Under the pieces are notes generated by a model. The model was not told the DNA's origin. It worked only from the letters and a program-made list of their open reading frames with translations, and ran no database searches. Below are positions 17,845-26,512 of a stretch of DNA of 64,000 nucleotides, in pieces. How positions within the stretch are numbered: position 1 is the stretch's first letter; each line of letters begins with the position of its first letter. This DNA is from Candidatus Thalassarchaeaceae archaeon (GTDB taxonomy: Archaea > Thermoplasmatota > Poseidoniia > Poseidoniales > Thalassarchaeaceae). The stretch lies in the NCBI GenBank assembly GCA_943841885.1, contig CALSZZ010000001.1:453156-517155 (forward strand), in the 5' to 3' direction. A program made the translations under genes and the position numbers.

Positions 17845-20117
17845 ATGTTTTTTTTAAGATCTGACTATGAAACTGCAGGAGATCAACAGCAAGCCATTGA
17901 TATGCTTGTTGAACAACTTGAAAGTGGAAAGGAACGTTGTATATTAGTTGGTGTTACCGGATCTGGAAAAACATTTACCATTGCTAATGTTATTGAAAAA
18001 TATAACAGACCAACTCTTATTATGGCACCAACAAAACTCTAGCAGCTCAATTATATGAGGAGTTAAAAATTTTATTTCCAGAAAATGCAGTTGAGTATTT
18101 TGTTAGTTATTATGATTATTATCAACCAGAGGCATACATACCAGGAAGAGACTTATTTATTGACAAAGAGTTGCAAATGAATGAAAGAATTGAACAAGAA
18201 AGATTTTCGACAGTAGCATCACTTGTTTCTAGACCTGATGTAATAGCAGTTGGATCAGTATCAATAATCTATGGGTTGAATCCACCTGAAGTATTTGAAC
18301 AAAATCATCTTAGATTACATGTTGGTCAAATATCTGACCCCATAGATATAGTCCGTGATTTGATAGGTTTACAATATCGTAGGATAAATAGAGAAATTAC
18401 GAGAGGAGATATTAGATTACGTGGTGAAATATTAGATATTTGGATGCCCAGTAGAGATGATCCATTACGTATTAAATTTAATTGGGAAGGTATTGAAAGT
18501 ATACAAGTTTGTGAATCAATATCATGGGAAATATTAGATGAAATAGAAGAAGCTTGGATTCATCCTAGGGAATTCTACATGACTGATGAAGAAAAATTTG
18601 GAGAGGCTCTGAAAGACATTGAACAAGAAATGGAAGATAGAAAAGAATATTTTAATTCAAAAGATATGGAATTAGAAAGTCACCGTATTGAACAGCGTAC
18701 GATGTTTGATTTGGAAATGTTATCAGAAATTGGTTCATGCAAGGGTGTTGAAAATTATTCATTACATTTTGATGGAAGAAAAAATGGACAAAGGGCATAT
18801 TGTCTTTTAGATTTCTTCGCGAAAAATGCCGAGAAGTTTCATGGAGGAGAAAAAAATTATCTTGTTATTATGGATGAATCGCATGTAACATTACCACAAG
18901 TAGGAGGAATGTATGGAGGAGATTATTCAAGAAAGAAGAATTTGATTGATCATGGATTTAGACTCCCATCTGCTTTTGACAATAGACCACTTAGAATAGA
19001 AGAATTTCAAGAATTGATACCAAAGATGCTGTATGTTAGTGCTACTCCCGGGGAGAGAGAATTGAGGCACTTAGCAGAACTGAATAAGCAAAAAATTCCT
19101 GATGGTTTACTTCATGTCAAGAGCAATGGAGGGGCAGGAGAACCAGATTTGAAAAAACCTAAAATTAAAGAAACAATGGGAAAGATACTAGAAAAAGTAA
19201 ATGAAATAGCAAAAATGGAAATAAGACCAACTGGTTTATTAGATCCTAGAATAGAAGTCCGCCCTACCGAAGGGCAAGTTCAAGATTTACTAAGTTTGAT
19301 AAATGAGAGGGTCTTAGATAATGAGAGAATTTTAGTTACAGTCTTAACCATAAAATTTGCAGAAGAAGTATCAGAATATTTACAACGAATGGGTATAAAA
19401 GCTCATTATCTACATAGTGAGATTGATACTTTAGAAAGAACGGAGATAATTAAAGCACTAAGAATTGGACATATTGATGTAATTGTAGGAATTAATCTGT
19501 TAAGAGAAGGTTTAGATATTCCAGAAGTCTCACTTGTTGCTATTTTTGATGCAGATAAACAGGGATTCCTAAGAAATGAGCGTTCCCTTTTACAAACAAT
19601 TGGAAGAGCATCTAGGAATGAAAATGGTTTGGTAATTCTTTATGCGGACACTATTTCTGCTTCGATGAAAGCAGCAATAGATCAAACAATCTCAAGAAGA
19701 ACAAGACAAAAAAAATATAATAAAGAACACAAGATAATTCCAAAAACAATTATAAAAACTATACCTACTATGGGAGTAGAAATTGATGATTTAATATCTG
19801 GAGTAGCAGGAAAAGGACAGAAGGGAGGAAAGAGGCTAGTCAAGAAATCATCTAAAAGGAAAGGTGCCGATAAAATAACTAAGAGATTCAATTTAGGTGC
19901 TGGAATATGGAGCTCTTCAGATTCACTACTTGAAAATATTTCTCAACCAAAAGAATTAGAACAAGAATATCCTATAATTGATGAAAGAGATACAGATTAT
20001 GATATGTTAATTAAAAAATTGAGAAAGGAAATGCATCAGGCTGCAGAAAGACTAGATTTTGAAAGAGCTGCGTCTATTAGAGATAGGATTTATCAAATTA
20101 AAAATGCGACGGATTGA
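17845..20117 (+). CDS. uvrB: UvrB excinuclease subunit, interrupted by a one-base deletion
   Basis: Bacterial-type nucleotide excision repair helicase subunit. The first 66 codons (17845-18042) include the Walker A GVTGSGKT and end in APTKL-stop. The rest continues one frame over: LAAQLYEEL, the damage-probing hairpin [10 protein letters not shown], the DESH box in [39 protein letters not shown], and a C-terminal UVR motif near the end ([18 protein letters not shown]). Adding one A to the four-A run at 18033-18036 gives the family sequence APTKTLAAQL and a protein of about 757 residues. A sequencing error is the simplest reading. The linker before the UVR motif is unusually long and basic, which accounts for the extra length. 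The dys start overlaps its stop (TTGA). Confidence 0.93.
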
Positions 20118-21124
20118 AGTTTAGATGTCTTGTCGCTCCATCTGTGCCCAAGTATAGTAAAGATAATTTTGATATCCCAGTAAAAGATTATGACTTTGCT
20201 AAAATAAGTGATGTTACTTCACTGATTGATCAAATGAAAGATGCTGGAGGATTTACAGCAACTAAATTAGCAAGAGGGCGAGATATATTAAGAAATTCTC
20301 TATTAAAATCGGAGGATGATGGAGTATTGAATTGGTTATCTTTCCCTGCTTGTTTGTGTGCCACAGGAACCAGAGGATTTTTTCTTGAAGCCATAAAGAA
20401 TAACAAATTCAACATAATAGTAACAACCTGTGGAACTTTAGACCATGATATCGCTAGAACATTCGAAAGCTATTTTCATGGTGATTTTGACCTAGATGAT
20501 ATTGCATTAGGAAATGAAGGTTTGAATCGATTAGGTAATGTAATAATTCCCAACGAATGTTATGGTGAAATATTAGAAAATTTAATAATTCCATGGCTAG
20601 GTGAAATTGAATTGGAGAGGATTGAGAAAAATCCTGATAACCCTTGGCTAGGATTTGGATCTGTCGAGCTCTGTTGGGCTATAGGAGAAAGAATTAATGA
20701 TGAGAGTTCACTATTATACTGGGCTGCAAAGAATAGAATTCCAATAGTAATTCCTGGTCTATCAGATGGAGCGATAGGTGCACAACTATTTATGCATAGA
20801 CAGAAAAATCCTGATTTTATCATTGATTTTTTAGCTGATGAACAAATTCTTTCAGATCTTACATGGACTGCAAAAGAGAGTCATGCGCTTATGGTCGGAG
20901 GAGGAATTTCCAAACATCATGTGATATGGTGGAATCAATATAGAGGAGGTCTTGACTCTGCTGTAGGGATTACTACAGCACCAGAATATGATGGTTCTTT
21001 GTCTGGTGCTAGATTAAGGGAAGCTATTTCTTGGGGTAAGATTAGACCGGAAGCACCACAAGTAGTTATTGAGGGAGATGCTAGTTTGATATTGCCAATT
21101 TTAGGTGCAGATTTATTCAATTAA
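20114..21124 (+). CDS. dys: Deoxyhypusine synthase
   Basis: A 336-residue NAD-dependent enzyme that moves the aminobutyl group of spermidine onto a lysine of initiation factor aIF5A. The signature LREAISWGKIR contains the active-site lysine (K309). VTTCGTLDHDIAR, NPWLGFGSVELCWAIG, IPIVIPGLSDGAIG and MVGGGISKHH are the NAD- and spermidine-binding segments. The start is TTG at 20114, overlapping the uvrB stop as TTGA. No ATG lies further upstream in frame, so translational coupling is likely. The aIF5A gene itself is not in the window. Confidence 0.95.
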   Translation: MKFRCLVAPSVPKYSKDNFDIPVKDYDFAKISDVTSLIDQMKDAGGFTATKLARGRDILRNSLLKSEDDGVLNWLSFPACLCATGTRGFFLEAIKNNKFNIIVTTCGTLDHDIARTFESYFHGDFDLDDIALGNEGLNRLGNVIIPNECYGEILENLIIPWLGEIELERIEKNPDNPWLGFGSVELCWAIGERINDESSLLYWAAKNRIPIVIPGLSDGAIGAQLFMHRQKNPDFIIDFLADEQILSDLTWTAKESHALMVGGGISKHHVIWWNQYRGGLDSAVGITTAPEYDGSLSGARLREAISWGKIRPEAPQVVIEGDASLILPILGADLFN

Positions 21125-21187
21125 TGCTGTAATTTGGTTTACAAGTGAATAGTAATTGCTAATAATGGCACTATGCTGGGGTAGGGT

Positions 21188-21370
21188 ATGTCCGTTAGCG
21201 ATATGGTACAAGGAATGATTGATGAATTAACTGCAGTAATGGCAGATGCTGGAAAGCACGATGGCGGAAACTCCGCTGCAGGAACACGTGTAAGAAAGGC
21301 TATGCAGGCTGTAAAAGGATCTGCACAAGCAGTACGCCTAACAGTACAAGGCGACAAGAATTCTCGTTAA
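21188..21370 (+). CDS. Small basic protein resembling the Hc1-type histone H1-like family
   Basis: A 60-residue protein. The central segment NSAAGTRVRKAMQAVK, followed by AQAVRLTVQ, closely follows the conserved core of bacterial histone H1-like (Hc1) proteins of Chlamydiae and Bacteroidetes, whose consensus I recall as K-AAGTRVRK-M-x-(2)-LK-x-(2)-A-x-x-IR. The N-terminal half is acidic and helical (MIDELTAVMADAG); the C-terminus lacks the long Lys/Ala tail of chlamydial Hc1. A nucleoid role is inferred from the match. It lies 63 bases after dys with a G-rich GGGGTAGGGT just before the ATG and may have its own promoter. It ends 37 bases from the convergent epimerase-like gene. Confidence 0.72.
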   Translation: MSVSDMVQGMIDELTAVMADAGKHDGGNSAAGTRVRKAMQAVKGSAQAVRLTVQGDKNSR

Positions 21371-21407
21371 TTAATTTCTTAACCTTAAAAAATAGTTCAG
21401 AATGGAT

Positions 21408-22082
21408 TCAAAGGTTTTGTGCAAGCAATTCCATGAGTCCTGTACGCAAAGGCGTGAGGGGATGCCAACCATCTCCTCCCGCCCTTAATAATTCTTTATT
21501 TAAAAGATCTAAATCAGGTCTTTCCTTAATATTTTTTTCATTTTTCTTCACAGGATTTGGAATCTTTGATAGAGATTCTAAGCTATGGGAATAATTAACA
21601 GAATTTGTATATCTTAACAATAACATTTCTAATTCTTCAAAAACAGAATAATTAGACCATGCTCGTCTCCCAGTAATATTTAATTTTCCCTTAATATTGG
21701 AAAATTCTTCAGATAATAATAGTACTAATATTGCTTCAATGGCATCTCTTATGTGAACCCAATAATGAATCGCATCAACGTTCAAAGTTTTGTCATTATC
21801 TTTCTTAATATGTTCTAACCATTCAAATAATATATCGGAACTCCATTTATTTTTACCTTCGGGTATTAATAAATCGTAAATTGAAATTACTAACCTAGAA
21901 TTAGTATTTCTAGATAGTCCAGGAACTATTAGTATGTCAACATCATTATCCGTATCTATTCCAATTTTTATTGTTGAAAGTTTTGGCTTTTCAACGATTA
22001 GAATTCCTGCTCTTATGAGTCTATCTTCCAGAGCTTGATAAAAATAATCATTTTCTCCTGTGATATTAACTTCAATGGTCAT
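21408..22082 (-). CDS. Degenerate NAD-dependent epimerase/dehydratase-like protein
   Basis: A 224-residue protein whose outline recalls the extended SDR (nucleotide-sugar epimerase) fold. It opens with VNITGENDYFYQALEDRLI, where active enzymes have TGxxGxxG. YWVHIRDAIEAILVLL corresponds to the usual VHVDDVA segment, and GWHPLTPLRTGLMELL corresponds to the closing GWxPxxxLxxGL motif. The glycine-rich NAD loop is degraded, no clear YxxxK catalytic pair is present, and the protein is about 80 residues short. It may be a non-catalytic or divergent member. It starts 8 bases after the class III aminotransferase stop, so the two are probably co-transcribed. Confidence 0.6.
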   Translation of the reverse strand: MTIEVNITGENDYFYQALEDRLIRAGILIVEKPKLSTIKIGIDTDNDVDILIVPGLSRNTNSRLVISIYDLLIPEGKNKWSSDILFEWLEHIKKDNDKTLNVDAIHYWVHIRDAIEAILVLLLSEEFSNIKGKLNITGRRAWSNYSVFEELEMLLLRYTNSVNYSHSLESLSKIPNPVKKNEKNIKERPDLDLLNKELLRAGGDGWHPLTPLRTGLMELLAQNL

Positions 22083-22090
22083 TTTACCAC

Positions 22091-23602
22091 TTAGGCTAAT
22101 AATGGTTCAACAATCTCTAGTTGAGAAAAATGAATCAATGCTTCTTTGATAATAGAGATTATTAAATCTATTTCTGCAGATGTTAATCTAAAATGTGGAG
22201 TAAAGCGGATTGCATTTTCTCCTCCATGAATTATCCCAAGTCCATGACGACGACACCATTCTTCAACTAATTCAGGGCCAACAACTTTGAAACGATTTGG
22301 ATCAAGTTCTGCACTTAGCAATAATCCAGTTCCCTGTACTTTGGTAATACAGCCGGGTAATTCTTCTGAAAGAAGGTTTAACTTTTCTAAAAATTCTAAA
22401 CCTCTGTCGACAATATTTTTTCTTAATTGGGGAGTAATGGTGTCCAAAACAGCAACCGCTGTTTCTAAAGCCCTAGGATTTGTTGTCATTGTATTTCCAT
22501 ATATTCCTACCGCATATAGATTGGCAGCTCTTTCGCTTAGACCGACTACGGATAAAGGATATTGTCCTGCATTAATAGCTTTTGACCATGTTTCCATATC
22601 GGGGGCTTCGCAATCTTCAAACCCATTATAATCAACTATACTTAAACAACCTTGTCCACGTATGCCCGCTTGTATAGAATCAACCAATAATAAAGTACCA
22701 TTTTCATTACATAGTCTACGCGCTTCATCATAAAATTCTCGAGTTACGCATAGCCCAGGGTTTCCTTCGCCCATAACGGGCTCAATAGCCATTAGTTCAA
22801 TGAAATCTCCGCTATCGTTAGCTTGCGAGAAAGCATCTTGGAGGCCCACGATATCATTAGGATCAACAAGGATAAGATTGTCCCTATCACGGAAACTAGC
22901 CAGTTTTGAGTCATATTTAGATTTACAGGAGTCAGAAATCTGGGCTGGTCTATCTGTACGCCCATGAAAACCATGAGTAAGTGCCAATAATTTTGTATTT
23001 TTCCCTTCATGAAGGCCACCAGGAGAAGTCATATTGTAAGAATTAACATCAGATATTCGAAGAGAGATTGTTACTGATTCAGAACCACTGTTTAAACATA
23101 CAAATTTATCAAAAGGGCAAAATCCTCTCTTATGTCCTACCTCTTTTTTTAGACTATCTGATAGTTTTTTATGGCTGAAAGACGGAGTCATAACATTAGC
23201 CATGACCCAGTTTTCTTTCATAGCTGACATAATTATTTCAGGACCATGTCCCATGCCAAGCATACCGTAACCTCCGTTATCATGAAGAACTGCTCCATGA
23301 GAAGTAATAATCCATGGACCTCGTGCTGAGATCGCAACGTAAGGATTAATGGTATCTTTAGAATAAAAATTCACATAGTCTTTTTGTAATAATGGAATTA
23401 ATTTAGATTCATCCATATCTAGAATATCCATACCAAAATTTTGTATCAGCGCATCTTGGTTAATTATGGCCTCGTCTATTGCTTGACACAGTAAAGGATC
23501 GATTTTACTAAATTTTGTAATTAAATTATCATTTAAACCAATAGTATGAGCTTTGCCTGATTTGTCTTTAATTTCTTGAAGTTGTACAAGAACCGATGCC
23601 AT
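22091..23602 (-). CDS. Class III PLP-dependent aminotransferase
   Basis: A 503-residue fold-type I aminotransferase. Class III features: LNSGSESVTISLRI (phosphate-binding region), HGFHGRTDRP, an LLVDSIQAGIRGQG segment where relatives have DEVQxGxGRTG, the PLP lysine K341 in WSKAINAGQYP, and GNTMTTNPRALE. The family includes ornithine, lysine-6, GABA and acetylornithine aminotransferases. The replacement of E by S after the PLP-contacting Asp and the extra 90 N-terminal residues make the substrate uncertain. Length and layout recall lysine 6-aminotransferase more than ArgD, but this is a weak preference. It heads a two-gene unit with the epimerase-like gene. Confidence 0.85.
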   Translation of the reverse strand: MASVLVQLQEIKDKSGKAHTIGLNDNLITKFSKIDPLLCQAIDEAIINQDALIQNFGMDILDMDESKLIPLLQKDYVNFYSKDTINPYVAISARGPWIITSHGAVLHDNGGYGMLGMGHGPEIIMSAMKENWVMANVMTPSFSHKKLSDSLKKEVGHKRGFCPFDKFVCLNSGSESVTISLRISDVNSYNMTSPGGLHEGKNTKLLALTHGFHGRTDRPAQISDSCKSKYDSKLASFRDRDNLILVDPNDIVGLQDAFSQANDSGDFIELMAIEPVMGEGNPGLCVTREFYDEARRLCNENGTLLLVDSIQAGIRGQGCLSIVDYNGFEDCEAPDMETWSKAINAGQYPLSVVGLSERAANLYAVGIYGNTMTTNPRALETAVAVLDTITPQLRKNIVDRGLEFLEKLNLLSEELPGCITKVQGTGLLLSAELDPNRFKVVGPELVEEWCRRHGLGIIHGGENAIRFTPHFRLTSAEIDLIISIIKEALIHFSQLEIVEPLLA

Positions 23603-23879
23603 TGGGCTTACGTGAGAGGCCAGTGTTCATCAATCTATTCTGAAAATATTCTGTTTTTTCCTAACAAAATACTTCTCAAATAATCAATTAATAATAAATT
23701 CTGATAATCACTCAAATAATTAAAGTTAAATTGATTTTCCAATTGAAAAATTTAATTTTATATAAATTTTTATATTGAATTATTAATATTGTTTATGGAA
23801 TATATATAAGTGCCGTTCTTACCTTGGCTTGCCTGAGGAAGATGCCGGGGATGCACAAACGCCTTTCAGAGGAAATAAA
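23603..23879. promoter_or_regulatory. AT-rich divergent intergenic region with TATA element
   Basis: 277 bases between divergent genes with no visible coding sequence. Positions 23640-23812 are almost pure A/T. TTAAATT at 23726-23732 and AATTTAA at 23749-23755 form an inverted pair around CAATTG. TATATATAAG at 23801-23810 is a strong archaeal TATA-box candidate; transcription would start near 23830, giving a leader of about 50 bases with a GAGG ribosome site at 23869-23872 before ATG 23880. Confidence 0.45.
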
Positions 23880-24473
23880 ATGAATGATGAATATAGAATA
23901 CAAGAATTAATACAAAGAGAAGTATATGTTGGTGACAAATTAGTAGGGATTATCACAGGGGAAAGATTTCATCCAAGTGATGATTATGTTAAATCAATGA
24001 GATTGCAAGTAGTTGATAATATTGCCAATGAATATATGAGAAAACCAGCTGAATATGCGCCACTTTCAAAGGAATTGGTACATAGTATACGTTCTGATGG
24101 CGGAGTTAAATTATCAAAATCGATGAGAGAGCTTCAAAGAAGATGGAGAAATACAATAAGGATTGATGAAAAATTATATGCTCCTGACGAATTACGTGAT
24201 AGAGCAGTATTAGATAATGATGGAGCAGATATTGGTAATGTGATCGGTTTGGTAAAACTAAAGCGTACATACAAAGGATTGGTAGTGAAGCCACATTTTA
24301 GGATGAAGACTAAGTATAACTTATCAGAAGAAATAATTATTCCAGTAGGCCAATTATCCAGAACAACTGCAAGATTAGATGAAATAATACTAAAATGTTC
24401 TGCTAAAAGATTGACAACATTACCTAGTTATTTGAAATTAAATAGTAGTGAAATATCTTTTGATAAAGAGTAA
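23880..24473 (+). CDS. PRC-barrel-like domain protein
   Basis: A 197-residue protein. The N-terminal half is charged and helical with RELQRRWRNTIRID. The C-terminal part (DRAVLDNDGADIGNVIGLVK then LVVKPHF, EIIIPVGQLSRTTARLDEIILK) has the strand pattern and GxxIGxVxxL signature of a PRC barrel, a fold used in RNA processing (RimM), photosynthetic and sporulation-like proteins. Function is unknown. The start was set at ATG 23880, seven bases after GAGG; an upstream in-frame TTG at 23829 would add 17 residues but lies at the predicted transcription start. Confidence 0.65.
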   Translation: MNDEYRIQELIQREVYVGDKLVGIITGERFHPSDDYVKSMRLQVVDNIANEYMRKPAEYAPLSKELVHSIRSDGGVKLSKSMRELQRRWRNTIRIDEKLYAPDELRDRAVLDNDGADIGNVIGLVKLKRTYKGLVVKPHFRMKTKYNLSEEIIIPVGQLSRTTARLDEIILKCSAKRLTTLPSYLKLNSSEISFDKE

Positions 24474-24523
24474 GTAATTAGAGTAGTGTTCAAAAACAAC
24501 ACTCATGTCGAACAACTACACAG

Positions 24524-24601
24524 GGACGTGTAGCTTAGTCTGGCTGGAGCACCCGGCTGATAACCGGGAGGTCGCAAGTTCAAATCTTGTCATGTCCACC
24601 A
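24524..24601 (+). tRNA. tRNA-Ile (GAU)
   Basis: Cloverleaf: acceptor GGACGTG/CATGTCC (one G-U pair), anticodon stem CCCGG/CCGGG with loop CTGATAA giving anticodon GAU, T stem GCAAG/CTTGT with loop TTCAAAT. The discriminator is A at 24598 and CCA is encoded at 24599-24601. No intron. The prs gene begins 32 bases downstream. Confidence 0.95.
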
Positions 24602-24602
24602 C

Positions 24603-24634
24603 TAAAAATAAATTAGTAACAATCGGCATAATCA
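24603..24634 (+). promoter_or_regulatory. TATA element for leaderless prs transcript
   Basis: An A/T-rich TAAAAATAAAT at 24603-24613 is centred about 26 bases before ATG 24634, with no ribosome site between. This spacing is what an archaeal leaderless promoter needs. It starts one base after the encoded CCA of tRNA-Ile. Confidence 0.4.
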
Positions 24635-25599
24635 TGAACAACTTGCACTTCGAGATAATCAATATGCCAGTAGTTAGTGGCTCCAATGGACAAAATATTG
24701 CAGAATCATTAGCAGAAATAATGAAATTGGACTACATCAGACTTGAAGACAGAAAATTTCCTGATGGAGAGGGATATGTCAGAGTCCCCAATGAAGAGAT
24801 AGCCAGAATTAGGTCTGAACCTGTAATTTTAGTTTCAAATACATATCCTGATTCAAATATCTTAAAGACTATGTTGTTATTGAAGGCCATTGGAGATGTT
24901 AGAAAAGGTGATTTATCCAATCTAAAAGGTGAAGAACCTCAAAAGTTAGAAGATGTAGGAAAGGGAATAATCCTTGCAATTCCGTATTACGGATATTCAA
25001 GACAGGATAAAAGATTTTCAAAAGGAGAAGTTGTTTCTGCAAGAGTAATAGCTAATGTTATCTCAAGTTTTTGTGATGGGATGGTAATTTTAGATCTACA
25101 TGAGCAAAAAGTTATGGATGGGTTAGATTTTCCAATTATATTTGTTAGTTCAATGACTGAAATAGCAGAGAAATTACAAAAAGAAGTAGGTCCAGATTTT
25201 ATATTGAGTCCCGACAAAGGTGCAATAGATAGAGCATCTAAAGTTGCAAAACTTATAGGATGTGAATTTTCATACTTAGAGAAGAAAAGAATAGATGCCC
25301 ACACAATCGAACATACTCCAAAAGATTTAGATGTTTCAGATAAGATAGTAGCCATAGTTGATGATATGATTAGTACTGGAGGAACAATATGCAGAGCAAG
25401 TGATGCTTTACGTCGCCAGGGTGCTCTAGAAGTACATGCTGCATGTACCCATGGATTGTTTACTGGAGGTGCAATTTCAAAACTTGCGAATCATGTAGAT
25501 GGAGTACATAGTACAGATTCATTATCTAATCCGAGAGGGTTAGTTTCTTGCGCTCCAGCCCTCTACAGAGGCATAAAACAACTATTAGAGATAATTTAG
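24634..25599 (+). CDS. prs: Ribose-phosphate pyrophosphokinase (PRPP synthase)
   Basis: A 321-residue enzyme that makes PRPP from ribose-5-phosphate and ATP for nucleotide and histidine synthesis. Segments include VVSGSNGQ, the flexible-loop region DRKFPDGEGYVRV, AIPYYGYSRQDKRF, ILDLHEQKVMDG, LSPDKGAIDRA and the PRPP loop VAIVDDMISTGGTI. Reading frame is open upstream through tRNA-Ile, but translation from there is not credible. ATG 24634 fits a leaderless promoter, and ATG 24664 (starting MPVVSGSNG) would match the usual archaeal N-terminus. The gene ends 75 bases before eL8. Confidence 0.94.
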   Translation: MNNLHFEIINMPVVSGSNGQNIAESLAEIMKLDYIRLEDRKFPDGEGYVRVPNEEIARIRSEPVILVSNTYPDSNILKTMLLLKAIGDVRKGDLSNLKGEEPQKLEDVGKGIILAIPYYGYSRQDKRFSKGEVVSARVIANVISSFCDGMVILDLHEQKVMDGLDFPIIFVSSMTEIAEKLQKEVGPDFILSPDKGAIDRASKVAKLIGCEFSYLEKKRIDAHTIEHTPKDLDVSDKIVAIVDDMISTGGTICRASDALRRQGALEVHAACTHGLFTGGAISKLANHVDGVHSTDSLSNPRGLVSCAPALYRGIKQLLEII

Positions 25600-25674
25600 A
25601 TATATTATTTCCAATGCGTTGCGTTTATATTAGCCATGTCGTGCGCGGACTTACCTACATGAGGAGATTATCTA

Positions 25675-26055
25675 ATGAGTGTACATATATCTTTTGAAAC
25701 CCCGCAAGACATACAAGAATCAGTCTATGAACTGGTGAAAGCTATTGGAAAAAATGAGAGGGGTCGTTTGAAAAAGGGTGCTAATGAAGTAACGAAGGCT
25801 GCAGAAAGAGGTACTGCTCTAATGATAGTTATGGCAGAAAATGTTAGTCCGGGTGAATTACTGGCACACATTCCAATGATTTGTAAGGAAAAAGAAATAC
25901 CATATATTTATGTTGCTGATCAGACCTATCTTGCTGAAGCTGCTGGTATGAGTGCTGGAACAAAAACAGCTGCTGTAGCAATAATGACTATGGAAAAAGA
26001 TGCCAAAGATAGATTTGAAGAAATAAAAGGTCACTTTGAAACACTATCAAAATAA
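25675..26055 (+). CDS. rpl7ae: Large-subunit ribosomal protein eL8 (L7Ae)
   Basis: A 126-residue kink-turn RNA-binding protein. It includes KGANEVTKAAERGTALMIV, the signature for K-turn recognition, then AENVSPGELLAHIPMICKEK and IPYIYVADQTYLAEAAG. Archaeal L7Ae serves both the ribosome and the box C/D and H/ACA and RNase P RNPs. It opens the conserved archaeal run eL8-eS28-eL24-ndk-infB, here interrupted only by a lipoprotein on the other strand. The start follows GAGGAG with suitable spacing. Confidence 0.96.
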   Translation: MSVHISFETPQDIQESVYELVKAIGKNERGRLKKGANEVTKAAERGTALMIVMAENVSPGELLAHIPMICKEKEIPYIYVADQTYLAEAAGMSAGTKTAAVAIMTMEKDAKDRFEEIKGHFETLSK

Positions 26056-26076
26056 CTAATTTAGGAGAGATGTGAA

Positions 26077-26295
26077 ATGGCAAAAGAAGCATGGCCAGCA
26101 GAAGTTGTTGAAATTGTAGGAAGAACTGGGATGACTGGTGAGGCAACCCAAGTAAAAGTAAGAGTCAATGATTCTAATAATCCGAGGGATATTGGGAGAA
26201 TTATAGCTAGAAATGTAGTTGGCCCGATAAGAGTAGGAGATGTCTTAATGCTCAGAGATACAGGAAGAGAAGCTCGTCGCTTGGGAACTAGGTAG
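26077..26295 (+). CDS. rps28e: Small-subunit ribosomal protein eS28
   Basis: A 72-residue OB-fold protein with the family's [35 protein letters not shown] and a terminal [11 protein letters not shown]. Length and order match archaeal eS28 fully. A TTAGGAGAG ribosome site precedes the ATG. It follows eL8 by 21 bases and precedes eL24 by 8, clearly one operon. Confidence 0.96.
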   Translation: MAKEAWPAEVVEIVGRTGMTGEATQVKVRVNDSNNPRDIGRIIARNVVGPIRVGDVLMLRDTGREARRLGTR

Positions 26296-26303
26296 GTGGG
26301 ACT

Positions 26304-26495
26304 ATGCCAGAAAGAAGGATTTGTAGTTTCAGCCATGAAGAAATAGAACCTGGTACAGGAATGATGTTTGTCAGAAGAGATGGTTCTGTGATGTGGTTTA
26401 AGGATAGTAAAGCTCGAAAAAATTCATTAAAACTAAAACGTAATCCTCGAAGAATGAAGTGGACACAACGCTATGAAAAGGGCGGAATTAAATAA
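26304..26495 (+). CDS. rpl24e: Large-subunit ribosomal protein eL24
   Basis: A 63-residue protein with the archaeal eL24 pattern: RRICSFSHEEIEPGTGMMFVR, WFKDSKARKNS and RNPRRMKWT. Only one cysteine (C7) of the usual four-cysteine zinc site remains; the second position reads SH, and the pair near the end is absent, so this copy probably does not bind zinc. Loss of zinc sites is known in several ribosomal proteins. It ends the first part of the operon, converging with the lipoprotein gene 18 bases away. Confidence 0.93.
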   Translation: MPERRICSFSHEEIEPGTGMMFVRRDGSVMWFKDSKARKNSLKLKRNPRRMKWTQRYEKGGIK

Positions 26496-26512
26496 TTTTA
26501 TTCTAATAAAAA

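Noticed and set aside
18031-18042. Programmed frameshift in uvrB
   Set aside because: A four-A run is not a slippery site and no stimulatory structure is visible; a missing base is simpler.
24505-24633. Open frame extending prs upstream through tRNA-Ile
   Set aside because: It translates the tRNA gene itself; the PRPP synthase family begins at residues encoded from 24634 or 24664.
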